DNA of 64,000 bases from Vitis vinifera (lineage: Eukaryota > Streptophyta > Magnoliopsida > Vitales > Vitaceae): the NCBI RefSeq assembly GCF_030704535.1, contig NC_081811.1, positions 3,364,501 through 3,428,500 on the forward strand. Direction: 5' to 3'. The notes beneath the pieces are model-generated. The model had not been told where the DNA came from and did not search any database. It worked only from the letters and a program-made list of their open reading frames with translations. Positions 1 through 12,496 of this stretch are shown here, in pieces. Made by a program: the position numbers and the translations under genes. The first letter of the stretch is position 1; each line of letters opens with the position of its first letter.

Positions 1-3000
1 GTTATAATTGGCTCACATACCCAGATGGATAGCCGCAAAGAGAAGGTAACAGTTTGTGATCTTATACATTATTGTAATGTCAAATTGTATTTTACTTATT
101 TTAACACTGGAGAACTGTACACTGCTTAATGACAAATAAATGATACTCTTATGGTGTTGACATGTGTTTCCAGTCCCATCCTGGTGGTCTTTTATTCACG
201 AAGTTTGGAAGCAACCAAACAGCTTTACTTGACCTGGCATTTCCGGTATGCTTACATTAGTATGTTTTTGTGTGCTGATGTGCGCTTGGAGTAACTGTAG
301 TGCATATATATCTGTTTTACATGTGTGCTACTGGTTTTTTGTTATGTTTCCAGCCATTTTTGTTGTTCAAAGTTCAGTTATCATGGTCTGATTTTAAGGG
401 CAATTTGTGGTGTCATTGTTTTACTCATTGTGAATGTTTACCCAATTTAACTCCTGCTTTAATAGTTCCATCAATTTCTAATAATTTCTGCAATGCTTTC
501 AAGGTAACTAGTGCCATATCAATTATATAGGGGATGGGCATATTTTCATGTTCAAAAAATGCGTAAAAATTTGAATTACTTGGAAACTTGCTCAAAACAT
601 TTAATATGATATATACATGTCATATTTAGATGAAATTATATATTGTAAATAATTGATGGTAATGGAAATTTATACGCCTATCAGGGGTTAAGGTTCTCAT
701 AGATACCAGAGGGAATGGGCTATGGTGAACTTGAATTCATCTGAATAATAATTTATTTTTTCTTCACAAGAGATGATACATGTTTAAACTATCTATTTTA
801 GGGCAAAAGGTGTTCCAATCACATGTGATCTATTCATAATGCATACCATCATCGACATGATGTGTATTATTATCTGATGGATATGTTTAAAAGTATATGG
901 ATATCAAACATTCAGATCATAAAAACTTAATTAGAGGCTTGCAAAATAAAGTGTAGCACAATAATGTGGCTATTTAACTTACTACATGAAGGCACCTAGT
1001 CAAATTATTATGATAATATGATCTGTGGAGTTACTTTGAATTTGTGGTTCTATGAATGGTTTGGTGAAATCTTGGGATATTCAAAGTAGCTATATTAATT
1101 ATTTGAATTATCTTTATTATCTTTACAACATCAGGCTAACAAGAGACCTCTTTTGTTGTCACACATAATCCTGGACACTTCCCTAGTCAGAAGATGAATC
1201 CAAATACATTTCTGTTGATATTATTTACTTAGCTCTTTATTTTTTGATGTTGAATCAAGTTTGATCCCTTCTAAGTGGGTTAATTCACAAATTTACTGAA
1301 TGATTTGAGTTTATGTTTTCCTTAGGATATGTGTAGTTTTTTCCTAAATCATACTGCAGGGCAACAAAATGTATCTGTGGGAACAATGCCATTTTAGTTG
1401 GAACATATCAAAATGCACTTAACTCTGCAATTACAGTTTCTTGAGTAGTTTTCTATCAGATGATCTCTCATATTTTCCCAAATGTGAAAGAATTATATGA
1501 CCAGAGGAATAATGCCCTAACCATGGTCAAATGATTGTATTACCTACTCTGGCATTGTAATGGTCATTTGATCGATGAATAATGATTTCCATACAATCAT
1601 GTGATTTCCTGTGGTGTGAGGTCATTAATTATTGGCATACATCAGGTTTAGTAAATTTCTGTGCAATTGGGAATACAATTAGTGTATTGTAATGATATGG
1701 CATCTTTTATCAGTAGAAATTAACTATTTGCTTGTTATGCAGGATAACTTTGGTAGACTGCATGATAGAAGCAAAGAAACCCCCAAGACAATGAAGCAAC
1801 TCACTCGGCTTTTTCCAAACAAAGTGATGATACAGCTGCCACAGGTATTGAGCCTACATTCAGTTTATGACGAGGTGGTGCTTCTCTGGTTACCTGAAGG
1901 AAGTAATAAAATGTTTGTGAGAATTGTTGCAGGATGAGTCACTTCTTTTGGATTGGAAGCAGCAGTTGGACCGTGATGGTGAAACTCTAAAAGCACAGGC
2001 AAACATTGTTAACATTCGTTCAGTGAGTATTCACCAGCTTTTTTGAAACAGTCTTCCTTTATTCCTTGTAAATGTATAAGGCTTACACTTTCTGGTTATG
2101 CATGAATCTTATGTTGCTCAACTGCATAATTATGTTCGTACATGCTGATAGAAGCTTTTGCATAAAAGGATCTTCCACTTCCTTGTGGCATGGATAAAAT
2201 CCTATATGATGTATGTTTACCTTGTAATTCTTGATAAGTGGGAGGTATAGTTATATTATAAATAACTAGTTAAGTTTAGGCTCTTCCTTATGGATGGGTT
2301 TTAATGAATATCCTTCACCATATGTTCTCATAGCCAATTTTAAAATATTTCTTTGTGAAAGTTAGAAGTTCTTATATGAATTTTATGGTCTAGTTGTTTG
2401 AAGATATTAAGCCATAAATTGTCCTGGTTCTAAGGGGGATATCTCTCTATGGGCTTGTGGATTTGTTTCCCAACAAGGGTTTGGTTTCAGATTCCCCACT
2501 GTCTCTCTCTCATGACGTGAAGTCCATGGTCCTTGCTTCGTGCAGTGATGAGGTTACTTTAAGAGAGGGCTGCCCTAGGATGGACTTGGAGGTGGTGAAG
2601 GATGTTGTGTCTGGTGAGAGCCTTAACGATTCATTCAAAAAGTTTGTTTCAGTGAGTTTCTGCATTTGCTGGTGGAAGGCTTTGAGAAAGAAGTTGACTC
2701 CCTTTTGAGAAAGCTAGAGGTTAGTAAGGGTCACAGAGTGGTGGAATCGAGTTTTAAGAAGCGACCTTTCTCTTCCTCTTGAGATGAAAGGGAGCTTCGA
2801 AAGTTGGAGTGATCGGTTAATTACAATCAGTTAAGTGGACAAAGGTGAAGTTGCTGGCCGAGCGAGTGGGAGTTGGTCTCTGAGTGCCCAAGCTAGTGTT
2901 AAGGTGAGGAGTTGGAAGGTGGAGAGGTAGATGGAGAGGAAGTGGTTGTTTTCTTGCTGTTTGCTTCTTGTGAGGGGTCCATGGTTTGGTTTGTTTGTTT

Positions 3001-6000
3001 TTCAAGGGGTTTTGTTCAAATGCCTCTGGTAGAGGCTTGGGGTCTTTGGTGTAGCAAATAGTTGCTGCTTTGGACTAGGTCTAGTAGTATGGGAGCCTCT
3101 TCTTTGTCACCCAAGTCGTCGTCTTTGTTTAGGGCTCCTTGTTTTGGGTTATGGTTTGCCGTTTCTTTTCCTTCCTACTTCTTTCTGGTGTTTCTTGTAT
3201 ACTCTGTGTGTGCCTAGTGCCCCTTTTCTTGTGCTATTTAATGTATTTGCTATTTATCTATCAAAAAAAAATCTCTCTATGTACAATATCATGTCAGACA
3301 TGACATGCCAACACGCATGAACTCATGCCTGTTATGTCTGAAAGTTTGAGATTCTAATTCTTCTAATGATGAACACATGACTGACACGAGTCAATGGTTC
3401 AGATGGGTGAAAAATTCAAGTCTTGGAAAATTTTGTATCCAAAGAAAAACATAAACAGGAAAAGCAGGACTGCCTGAGTGGGACTTGTTACTGATACCTT
3501 TCTTTTCTTTCCTTCTTTCTTCCTTCCTTTTTGTTTCTTTAGTGGGCAAGGGAATTTGCTCCATTGTAGGATTTATTTAGATAAATTGATTGCATTTTTG
3601 GTTGTTTTCATGTTTTCCCAGGGTCTTTTATTCTTTTCTTAGAATTTAGATTAGAAGTAATCTTCATGATTTCAGGTTCTAAATCGCAATGGTTTGGATT
3701 GCCCTGACCTTGAGACGCTATCCATAAAAGATCAATCCCTTGCAAGCGATGGTGAGCATTATCTTGAACTTTAGCTTGTACTCCCAAGTTTGGTTATAGT
3801 GATCTTGCTGTGATATTTACTAATGCTATTTTTTTTCCCTGACTTTTAATAGGTGTGGATAAGTTAGTAGGCTGGGCTTTAAGTTACCACTTTATGCATT
3901 GTTCTGATGCCTCCGTCAGAGACTCTAAACTTTTGATTTCCAGTGAAAGGTTGTTATATATAAGAAAGAGAACACTTATGCCAATAAACTTTATGCACTT
4001 ATCTATGTTCTTTGTTAACATTCTCCTTGCTGTTCTATTTTGCAGTATTAGCTATGGTCTCAATCTTCTACAAGGTATTCAAAGTGAAAGCAAGAGTTTG
4101 AAGAAATCCCTCAAGGTAAAGTTGCAGATGTCTCTATAAATTCATGGCTCTATTCTCTAAAAAAAACCTCACAAATTAATCCAGTCTATGAAGTTATTTA
4201 ATCACATGTTGGAATTTTTATGCCAAAATTTTTCAGGATGTGGTTACTGAGAATGAATTTGAGAAGAAACTTCTTTCAGATGTTATTCCACCTAGTGATA
4301 TTGGAGTAACTTTTGATGATATTGGAGCTTTAGAAAATGTGAAGGACACCTTGAAGGAATTGGTGATGCTTCCTCTTCAAAGGCCAGAACTATTTTGTAA
4401 GGGACAGCTGACTAAGGTTAGGTGTTTCACATGTTTTATTTCTTTATTGTGTATGTATATATATATATTGTGTATCTGGTGGAATTTTCTTTTGAATTAT
4501 GGAAGTAAGTTTTATCTAATTCATGCCTTGTATGTCTATCATCTGAATGAGGTTACTATTTTTCAGCCTTGCAAGGGAATTCTTCTATTTGGGCCTCCTG
4601 GGACTGGAAAAACAATGCTTGCGAAGGCGGTTGCAACTGAGGCAGGTGCAAATTTTATCAACATATCAATGTCTAGTATCACTTCAAAGGTAAATATGTG
4701 CATCAAAATGGTGACTATGCAGCTCTCTTTTGCAAGTCTTGTTTTGAAAATATTTGACATCCTGATATTGCTTGCAGTGGTTTGGGGAAGGAGAGAAATA
4801 TGTCAAAGCTGTGTTCTCTCTAGCTAGTAAAATTGCACCTAGTGTTGTTTTTGTTGACGAGGTAAGTTGAATAAATCTTTAAATTCATCCACAACTTTTG
4901 CTATAATGTTCCTCACTCTTTTTATGGGTCCATGGATTTAGTGACGGTAACTGTTCAATCCTTTTAATTCGCCATTCTGATCTTTAGTTTCTTTCTTCTT
5001 TTCCTGTTAAAAAATTTATTGTTAACTTAGATTTATTGTTTCAGGTTGACAGCATGTTAGGGAGACGTGAAAATCCAGGAGAACATGAAGCTATGAGGAA
5101 AATGAAGAATGAGTTCATGGTGAACTGGGATGGCCTACGTACAAAGGATAAAGAACGTGTATTGGTACTTGCCGCCACCAATAGGCCTTTTGACCTTGAT
5201 GAGGCTGTTATTAGGAGGCTACCCAGGAGGTAAACATCATATGATTATAATCCCTTGATTTGTTGTGTATGAGTATTAGTCAACCCAGAAAAACCTTAAT
5301 TCCCTACTATGTATGTTAACTGCCAACACAAAATTTTCTTTGCCATCTGGCTGTGTTTAGGACCACTTAACTTTTTTAGATATTCCATCATCTATCTCCT
5401 CACTACTTCAGCCCACATTTTTATATTCCCTATGCACCTCTAGCACCTTCAACTCAAAAAAAAGGCCCCTTCTTGTTGATGCATTCATTGATCAACAATG
5501 CACCTCATGAAACCATCTGAGTCATCTTTTTCTTGGTATGTCCTCTTGCTGTAGATCGATTTATGCTAAATAAGTGATGGGTAAATCATTATAATTGACT
5601 TTATATGTATAAATATTTCATGCAGATTGATGGTGAATTTGCCAGATGCTTTAAATAGAGAGAAAATTCTGAGAGTTATTCTGGCCAAAGAAGAATTGGC
5701 ACCTGATGTTGGTTTGGAAGCAGTTGCAAATATGACTGATGGGTATTCTGGAAGTGACCTAAAGGTTGCCTAATCTCCTCTCTATTATATATGATATGCC
5801 TTAAACATAGAACTTTGGCCTATATTAGTTTCCTCTAATCAAATTACCGTTTGCAGAATCTTTGTGTGACTGCAGCCCACTGTCCCATAAGAGAGATTTT
5901 AGAACGAGAAAAAAAGGTTAGTTTGATATATAAGTACCTGGATGCAATTGCCAATATATTTGTGGTTTCTGTTGTTTGTCTTTCTTTTATTCTCTTTGTG

Positions 6001-7446
6001 AAACTCTGCATCAAAATCTCCAAGTGGACAAGGTCCTACTAGGTGTTTGCATGCTAATCCTTTGATTTTGTTTACTATTATTAAAAACTGGGCTGATCTT
6101 CTCCAGTAGATTTTTTCCCTTAAATAGCAATCTGTTTATCTTCTTGAGTAGATTTTTTTCCCTGAAATAGCAATCTATTTTAAATGGTGACTATTTGCAT
6201 CAAAGCCCCCTGCATTAAAACTCTCTTGATGGGGCAGCTTTATTAGAAAATGGTCACCATGAAGGGAAGAGAGGGGTGGGCCCCTGGGGGGATGGAGCAT
6301 TCATGTTTGATTTTTTTTTTCTTTTACACCTGAGATCTTTGTATCTGATCCTTTGGCATGATAATGAATGTAAGATTCAGCTATTCTCTCTGGCTGCTGA
6401 ATTTATTGGAGGCACTATCAAATGGAATTTTTGTTGCCCTCACTATAATTTTCAAATGCAATTGCTTTCCTGATTGTTTTTTATCCTTTTATTTTGCTTT
6501 ATTTGCATATTATGCTAGTGCACTCGATTTGGAATATTATTAGATTTATTGTTCAGCATTGTTTTCATGTTGGACTGATATGTGAACTCACATATGTTTT
6601 CTAAGAGCATGCATATCTGCGTGTATGTATAAAAAAATGTTATACTTGTTCACATTGTTAAGAAAAAAAGATCTGATTTTCATAAGCAGCCTAATAATTT
6701 ATTTGCAAAATTTCAGGAGAAAACATTGGCATTGGTTCATGTCTTTTTACATTATAAAAAAAGGGGTTTTGATTTCATAAACTGGCCTAACGAGCTGTTT
6801 GCAAAATTTCAGGAGAAGGCATTAGCATTGGCAGAGAGCAGAGCTTTGCCTGCATTATATTGCAGTACAGACATCCGTCCTTTGAACATTGAGGATTTTA
6901 GATATGCGCATGAGCAGGTATGAGTTTTTTATATGCTTTTTCACTGAGCCCATTGATGTATGCTTTCTATATTGTTGTTAATATCAAGTAATATCTTTTT
7001 GATCATGTTAATATCAGTCCCTAGCCAGACCAGGCTATGTTCCTCCTATATCTTTGTCTATTCATATTTCATATAGAATAATTTTTCTGTCCATCTTGTT
7101 TGAGCTCGGGATATTTTGTTGCTGTTTGATGATTTTTAATGTACTGGGTTGAAGTAGAAATCATCATAGCATGCAAGGAATCTGGAAATCACCATTATAA
7201 GGGGAAGTGGCATGTGCAGTTTGGCTGGATTAAGAAGCAAACATGTTGTTTTGGCCGACATATTTTCAATAATATTTTCTGTATTTAAAGTCCTGCAAGA
7301 AGCATAACTTCATTCCATGATTCTTGATGCAGGTATGTGCAAGCGTCTCTTCAGAATCTACAAATATGACCGAGCTACTGCAATGGAACGAATTATATGG
7401 AGAAGGTGGATCAAGGAAGAGGGCATCCCTCAGCTACTTCATGTAG
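1..7446 (+). CDS. AAA-type ATPase, 3' part (homologue of Arabidopsis At4g02480 type)
   Basis: This is the C-terminal 513 residues of a large plant AAA-ATPase related to ATAD1/spastin-like (meiotic clade) enzymes; the 5' end lies left of the window. Exons: 1-45, 174-245, 1743-1844, 1933-2022, 3676-3751, 3853-3949, 4046-4115, 4237-4416, 4567-4689, 4778-4861, 5045-5229, 5626-5764, 5857-5916, 6813-6917 and 7333-7446 (stop TAG). All introns are GT-AG and the frame is open throughout. Motifs in order: a linker with [13 protein letters not shown], Walker A GPPGTGKT (exon 4567-4689), Walker B VFVDE ending exon 4778-4861, sensor ATNRP and arginine-finger RRLPRR (exon 5045-5229), and a C-terminus ending SLSYFM. 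The expected role is ATP-driven remodelling of a protein substrate, which the sequence does not identify. The intron at 2023-3675 carries a LINE. A second acceptor at 6716 could add 32 residues in frame. Recognition is from remembered Arabidopsis similarity; family confidence is high. Confidence 0.93.
2452..3270 (+). mobile_element. Truncated LINE insertion with target-site duplication
   Basis: This insertion of about 820 bp lies inside an AAA-ATPase intron. It ends in a run of A (3263-3271) preceded by CTATC, as plant LINE 3' ends do. It is flanked by an exact 11-bp direct repeat ATCTCTCTATG at 2441-2451 and 3271-3281, which I read as the target-site duplication. The left part (about 2457-2830) reads as a decayed ORF: a frame with LLRKLEV and RELRKLEW resembles the region just before the endonuclease of plant L1-like elements, but carries stops. 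No reverse transcriptase is present, so the copy looks both 5'-truncated and internally deleted. Family assignment is from memory; the duplication and the A tail are direct observations. Confidence 0.8.
6663..6832 (+). repeat. Tandem duplication of an intron/exon boundary
   Basis: Two copies of about 70 bp, offset by 96-97 nt, each contain TTTGCAAAATTTCAGGAGAA, that is, the end of an intron plus the first bases of an exon. Copy one spans roughly 6663-6736 and copy two 6759-6832. The acceptor AGs are at 6715-6716 and 6811-6812. The 96 nt between them contain no stop in the gene's frame. The second acceptor gives the protein expected from Arabidopsis (EKALALAES continuing the helix). Confidence 0.85.
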
Positions 7447-8559
7447 GTGTCTTATGTGTATAGCTGCAGCATTCCTTATTTAGTTCATTCTTCTTCTACT
7501 TCACCGTAAGATGCCCCAGCTGAGATATAGGGACTGATACACCAGTGGAAATTCCATTGCAGCTCCCACCCCCATTGTATGATATATAGGTGTATGTGTA
7601 TTTTTCCTCATCCCATCCATTAGAAATTTTTAAATATTATCTAACCAAAGCATTTTTGCTACTCTGGGCCCTTTCTGCCTGTACATACTATTTGATCAAT
7701 TATAGTCTCTCTCTTTTTTTTTTTTCCTGTTAAGGGCATGTTTGGTAGGTGGGAATGATAAGTGGGATTTTTTCATCCATTCCCATGTTTAGATAATTTA
7801 AACAATGATGAGAATGAAACTAAAAGGAAATGAAGTGGGATTTTAATTCATCCTAGGAGAGGTATTTTGATTCCCTAAGGACATTTTATCATCCAAATGT
7901 GAGAATTAAAATCATCAAATTTGAAAAGAAAACATGGCCTGAACTTGTTCTAGTGGGAGAATCAGATGCATGAAAGATAAGAGAGTTATGTGGTGAATGA
8001 GTAGGGGTTGAGTAGCTATCAACTTTGAATGGCCATTGAGAATAGAATTTAGGAATTTGAGTTCCGTACGTTTGCTGGGAAATGGTGTAGCATCCATCAT
8101 CTTTTGTCTTGCACAGGAATCGTCCTTCAGGTTTAAGGAGTGAAATTCTAAATGGGCGGGGTGTTGTGTGTTTGTTTGTTAAGGAAGATACCAGCACACC
8201 TGTAAGGAATAAAATGCTATTCTACATGCTTCCAGTTCCAGGGAATAATCAAATACCAATATGGGCAACCTTTGAATACCCATACCCAAAACTTCTCATA
8301 TATGGAGAAGCCTAACCGATATGATTTAAATCTGTGAATTCCTGCGATGTTATCAGGTGGTGGGCTGTAGCAACCTGCTTTTTCAGTGGCACAGCTTTAG
8401 TGCTTTACCCACAAAAAAGAAAAAAGTAAAAAACACATGCTTGTCGCCCAGTTCCCCGTCAAAGTAACCTTTTTTGAAAAATAAATAGCCTGTACTTGCA
8501 AGTTCAACTTTATTATTTTTTCCTTTTTAAAAGCAAAGAGCATGTGATGACAAAGACTA

Positions 8560-9090
8560 TTTTAAATATATTTGATATATAATTATTTTAAAGAAAACGT
8601 TTTTCAATAAAAATATTTCAAAAATATATTTTTAAAGAGCATTTGATAATATTTTTAATAAAAATATATTTTTTTAAATCACTTTAATTTTGTTTGATAA
8701 CTATTTTTTAAAATTATTTTCTAATGTTTTGTAAAATAAAAGTTTATTTAGGGACCTAAGTGTTTTTGACTATTTTTAATATATTTTAAAAATAATTTTT
8801 ATATCTACCACTTTATTTTTAATTTTTTATAATTATTTTTTAAAACAATCCTAAACAACAAGTAAAAAAAAAAAAAAAGTTGCTAGTTACTAAATATATT
8901 TTTTTATTTTTTATTTAAAAAAATATAAAACTATTTTTAAAAACACTTACCAAATATATCCTTATTAACTCCTTTATATAGAAATAATATAAGTGATTTT
9001 TAAAATTTTTTAAACCCTTAACCTTTTTTAAAGTACTTTTTAAACTACAAATATTTTTTAAAAACACTTCCTGAAACTCTACCTGCACAA
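8560..9090. repeat. AT-rich interspersed repeat, copy 1
   Basis: Strings such as AATAAAAGTTTATTTA and AAAACAATCCTAAA occur here and again in the same order at 23400-23760, with similar spacing and A/T-rich filling. This indicates two diverged copies of one non-coding repeat family. The ends are not defined by a target-site duplication that I can see. Confidence 0.5.
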
Positions 9091-9630
9091 ATGGGGAGAT
9101 CTATTTGAAAAAATATATACATTTTTTTATTTTTTATTTTAAACTATTAACTCCTTGTTCAAAACCTTCACCTTTGGCCTTTTTTTTTTCCTACCATTTT
9201 TTTTCCTTATTAATTCTAATCCTTTTCATATTGTCCAATTTTTGAACCGATGTCCACTCCTCAAATCCTAGTTTTTCTCTTAAGCTTTTATTTTTGTAGA
9301 TTTTGGTGAGGGAAGATTAATGGAGTGGTGGGGTGGCGGCAATATAAATTATATAATTATAGGAGTGCTTTTTTATAATTATTTTCCCTTTGACCAACTC
9401 ATAAGATTTGAAACATACTTGGACGGCTGAAAGGAGCCCACGTCACGAACCATCTGAGCCCACATCTTCTCTTCAAATTAATTGTGCATCACTGCTCCAA
9501 TGACCGCCTATAAACCTTTTCTGACTCACCTCCTCCTTGAACCTTCTGTCCTGTTGAGAGTTAAAAACTTCAAAAAGTCCAAATCACTCGGAGAAAGATA
9601 TATTCATTTTTCTCTGCATCCTCATTTCCT

Positions 9631-9648
9631 CTCTCTCTCTCTCTCTCT
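9631..9648 (+). repeat. CT microsatellite in probable TPK 5' UTR
   Basis: A pure CT run lies about 30 bases before the TPK start codon. Such pyrimidine runs are common in plant 5' leaders and core promoters. Confidence 0.7.
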
Positions 9649-9675
9649 TCCTCGTCCCTACGGCGCACGTTAGCC

Positions 9676-12496
9676 ATGGACTTAATGCGTCACTCCTCCG
9701 CCTTCCTCCTCCCTTCGATTCCCGACGACGGTCCCCCTCCTACTTACGCCCTCGTCGTCCTCAACCAACGCCTTCCTCGCTTTACTCCTCTCGTATGGAA
9801 GCACGGTACTTGTCCTATTCCTTTCTTTTTTAGTTTTTTTTTTTCTTCGTTTAGGTTTTGATTGAGGCTCTGTTTGGTTGCTGAGAAAGTTGTGAAGAAA
9901 GAAAAGGAGATATGGAATTTTGGAACTGGCAATTCAACCGGAACCTGTTATGACTTTTGAGATTCCTTTTTCCTCTTTGGTGTGTGTTGACTATTTTTTT
10001 GTGTGGTTTATTGGAAACTAAATGGACTGCTAGGGTTATGGCTTTGGTTACATTATGGTGTGTTTGTGTAGAGCAGCACAACTGCGGCTCTGTGCGGATG
10101 GAGGAGCGAATCGTCTGTATGATGAAATGCCTGGGCTCTTGGCTGATGAAGATGGAAACGATGTCAGAAACAGGTCTCTGATTTTCTATTTTAATCTTGT
10201 TGTGGATGTTCAGATTGTAGCATATATGTTTTAAGTCCTGGTAGTTTTTGGTATTTTTCTGGTATCTGATCAGCTTATATTTGTGATTTTGTTGTTCCCC
10301 TTTTCTTGCTGAAAGAAGCTTATACCAGTTAAAGGCTTGAAAAGGGAAAGAACAGGCTGAGAATGATATATCACATGGACAGGGTTACTGAAAAATTGAT
10401 AGTTTTCATGTTTAACTGAAGGGTTAGTGAAGTGTTTGTTGTTGGGATTTCTAGTTGAATCATACTTTGATTAGCATATCGTAATCTGTCTTTAACTACT
10501 CTTACCTCAACTGTTTCACAAGTCTTGGACTATTATTTGGGATTGTCATTAGCTTCAGTGCATCATTTGGCATGGAGCTTATTTATAATACTGTAATGGA
10601 CAATAATTTTTCCATCACTCATCTAATTTTAAGTTTCAGGTTTCTCCAAGTTGTCAAAGTGTTAAAACAATATATCTTCTACCATATTCTTGTCATATGA
10701 TATGAGTTGTCTTGAACCAAGCAGATCCTTTTACTTTCCTGTGGTGTTTTCTGTTTATTATCTTGTTCTAGTTCTTGAACATGTGGTTCTCCAGATAAAT
10801 ACTTGTATTAAGCAGTTACTAAAACTAACTCTTTGATTGGTTTCAGGTACAAGCCCGATGCAGTAAAAGGAGACATGGATTCAGTCAGAACTGAAGTATT
10901 GGAATTTTATTCAAACTTGGTAAATGGGCCATTCTCTTCATGCATAATCGTTCTATCAATTATACATATATTCATTTTGATAATGAACTACCATGCAGGA
11001 TCCCGCTTTGAGGGAGGTGAGAGACTACTATGCCTCAGCAATCTGTGTTCTCATATCTGTCTGTGTTTAGTCAAAGCAAAACATTATACTAATGTCATTC
11101 ATGAGAAAATAAAGTAGATGAGATCTAGTTCATGTTACCATGTTCAGTATGCTGAGCATACATGTATACATTGTCACAAATTCCTTTTTATCTGCAATTT
11201 ACAATTTTTTGTTGGGTTGACTTCTTTACGGTATATGTTTGTATGGTCCTCAAGAAATTGATATCATAGGAGGCCTATGTTTGATTATTGAATTCAGGGA
11301 ACCAAGATTGTGGATGAATCTCATGATCAGGACACCACAGATCTGCATAAGTGTATAGCATTTATTCGGGACTTCACACCAGACCTGGACAAGTCCAATG
11401 TGAGTGACTTATAATCTTTTCATAAGCTTTTTTCGTGGGATTTGTGCTGTTTTCTATGAGATTTCTGCTTTGTTTAGGTGCTGATATTCCATTCTCTTGT
11501 AACCTTCATTAGGTACTGGAAAGTGAAATATTTGTGCAGGATGCTTTTTTCTTTGCTAGGTAGTTATGAGTGTGCACACTTCAATTGGGATTTCAGTTGA
11601 TGGTTGTTCTTTAAATTGCAGCTATGCATACTTGTTGCTGGAGCACTTGGAGGAAGGTTTGACCACGAGGTTGGAAACATAAATGTTCTTTACCGTTTCT
11701 CAACCATGCGAATAATCCTTTTGTCTGATGATTGCCTCATCCACCTTCTTCCAAGGACTCACCATCACGAGATCCATATCCAGTCTTCTGTAGAGGGCCC
11801 ACATTGTGGGCTTGTCCCCATTGGCACACCTTCTGGCAGCACTACAACCACAGGGCTCCAATGGGATCTCAGTAAGTATACATCACATAATATACCCTTC
11901 CTGCTGTTGCTTTTGTTTACCAAAGCACAAATGGGGATTGCTATGTATATTCATGGTTTACCATTCTAGTTTTGACCAATCTACAGTTCTTGCTTGATGC
12001 ATCCTGCTACTAAGAGTGCTGCTGTCATTTCACTAAAAACGAAGTGACAGCTATTTACCCTTTCTTTTAAAAATTTTTTTGGTGATTGGTGTCTTGGCTC
12101 CTCTGTACCATTCAGTGATATGTGGGTTGACATTCCTATAGCGGCATCTCCTCCTCAAAGTAATCAGGAGAAGGCATTTGGAGTTATGGTTAGGTCCTAT
12201 TATTTGACTGCTCTTAAGTCATCCATGTTAGAGGTTATTGGCGATAGTGCTTGGGTGTGTTGTCATGGTGGTGTTCCTAAAGGCACATCAATTTTATCAT
12301 CTTTGTTTTCTCCGTGATTCTACCAACATGATTCTGCAATTTGTGATTGGTTTGTAATTTAATCCTGTGTATTCCAGATGACACGGAGATGAAATTTGGT
12401 GGATTGGTAAGTACATCAAACATTGTGAAAGGAGACAAGATAACAGTGCAATCAGATTCAGATCTTCTTTGGACGATATCGATTAAAAAGGTGTGA
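9676..12496 (+). CDS. TPK: Thiamin pyrophosphokinase (EC 2.7.6.2)
   Basis: The enzyme transfers pyrophosphate from ATP to thiamin to make thiamin diphosphate, the cofactor of pyruvate dehydrogenase, transketolase and others; plant TPKs act in the cytosol. Exons: 9676-9805, 10077-10173, 10847-10919, 11298-11399, 11622-11871 and 12378-12496 (stop TGA); 256 residues, close to the Arabidopsis enzymes. Motifs: CADGGANR (about 49-56), GDMDS (about 84-88), DQDTTDLHKC (about 110-119), GALGGRFDHE (about 141-150), then the C-terminal thiamin-binding domain ending TISIKKV. The start ATG is the first in frame after the CT-rich leader and gives the expected N-terminus. An 18-nt stretch at 10999-11016 with acceptor and donor could be an in-frame microexon, but the conserved junction NL-GTK argues for skipping it. 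A consensus-like donor GTAAGT (12407-12412) lies inside the last exon and must be ignored for the full C-terminus. Confidence 0.94.

Larger units (their letters stand above)
7447..9675. other. Intergenic: AAA-ATPase 3' flank to TPK promoter
   Basis: No gene is recognised here. The first 200-300 bases are probably 3' UTR of the AAA-ATPase. A motif GGGCATGTTTGGTAGGTGGG at about 7735 looks like the end of a hAT/MITE-type repeat, but I could not find its opposite end. From about 8500 to 9130 the DNA is very AT-rich with TTTTTAAA-type runs, related to 23400-23760. From 9400 to 9675 the sequence becomes more mixed and holds the probable TPK promoter and 5' UTR, with AGCCCACGTCACG (ACGT core) at about 9436-9448 and a CT run at 9631-9648. 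Confidence 0.5.

Noticed and set aside
4240-4827. A 195-codon frame read as one continuous protein with Walker A
   Set aside because: It reads through two introns of the AAA-ATPase (4417-4566 and 4690-4777); the spliced exons match the family without the inserted hydrophobic stretches.
7889-8315. Overlapping frames of 102 (minus) and 68 (plus) codons
   Set aside because: Both lie in probable repeat sequence behind a MITE-like end, with no recognisable protein similarity.
10999-11016. 18-nt microexon (six residues) as part of the main TPK transcript
   Set aside because: The junction NL-GTK without it is what relatives show; listed as a possible minor isoform only.
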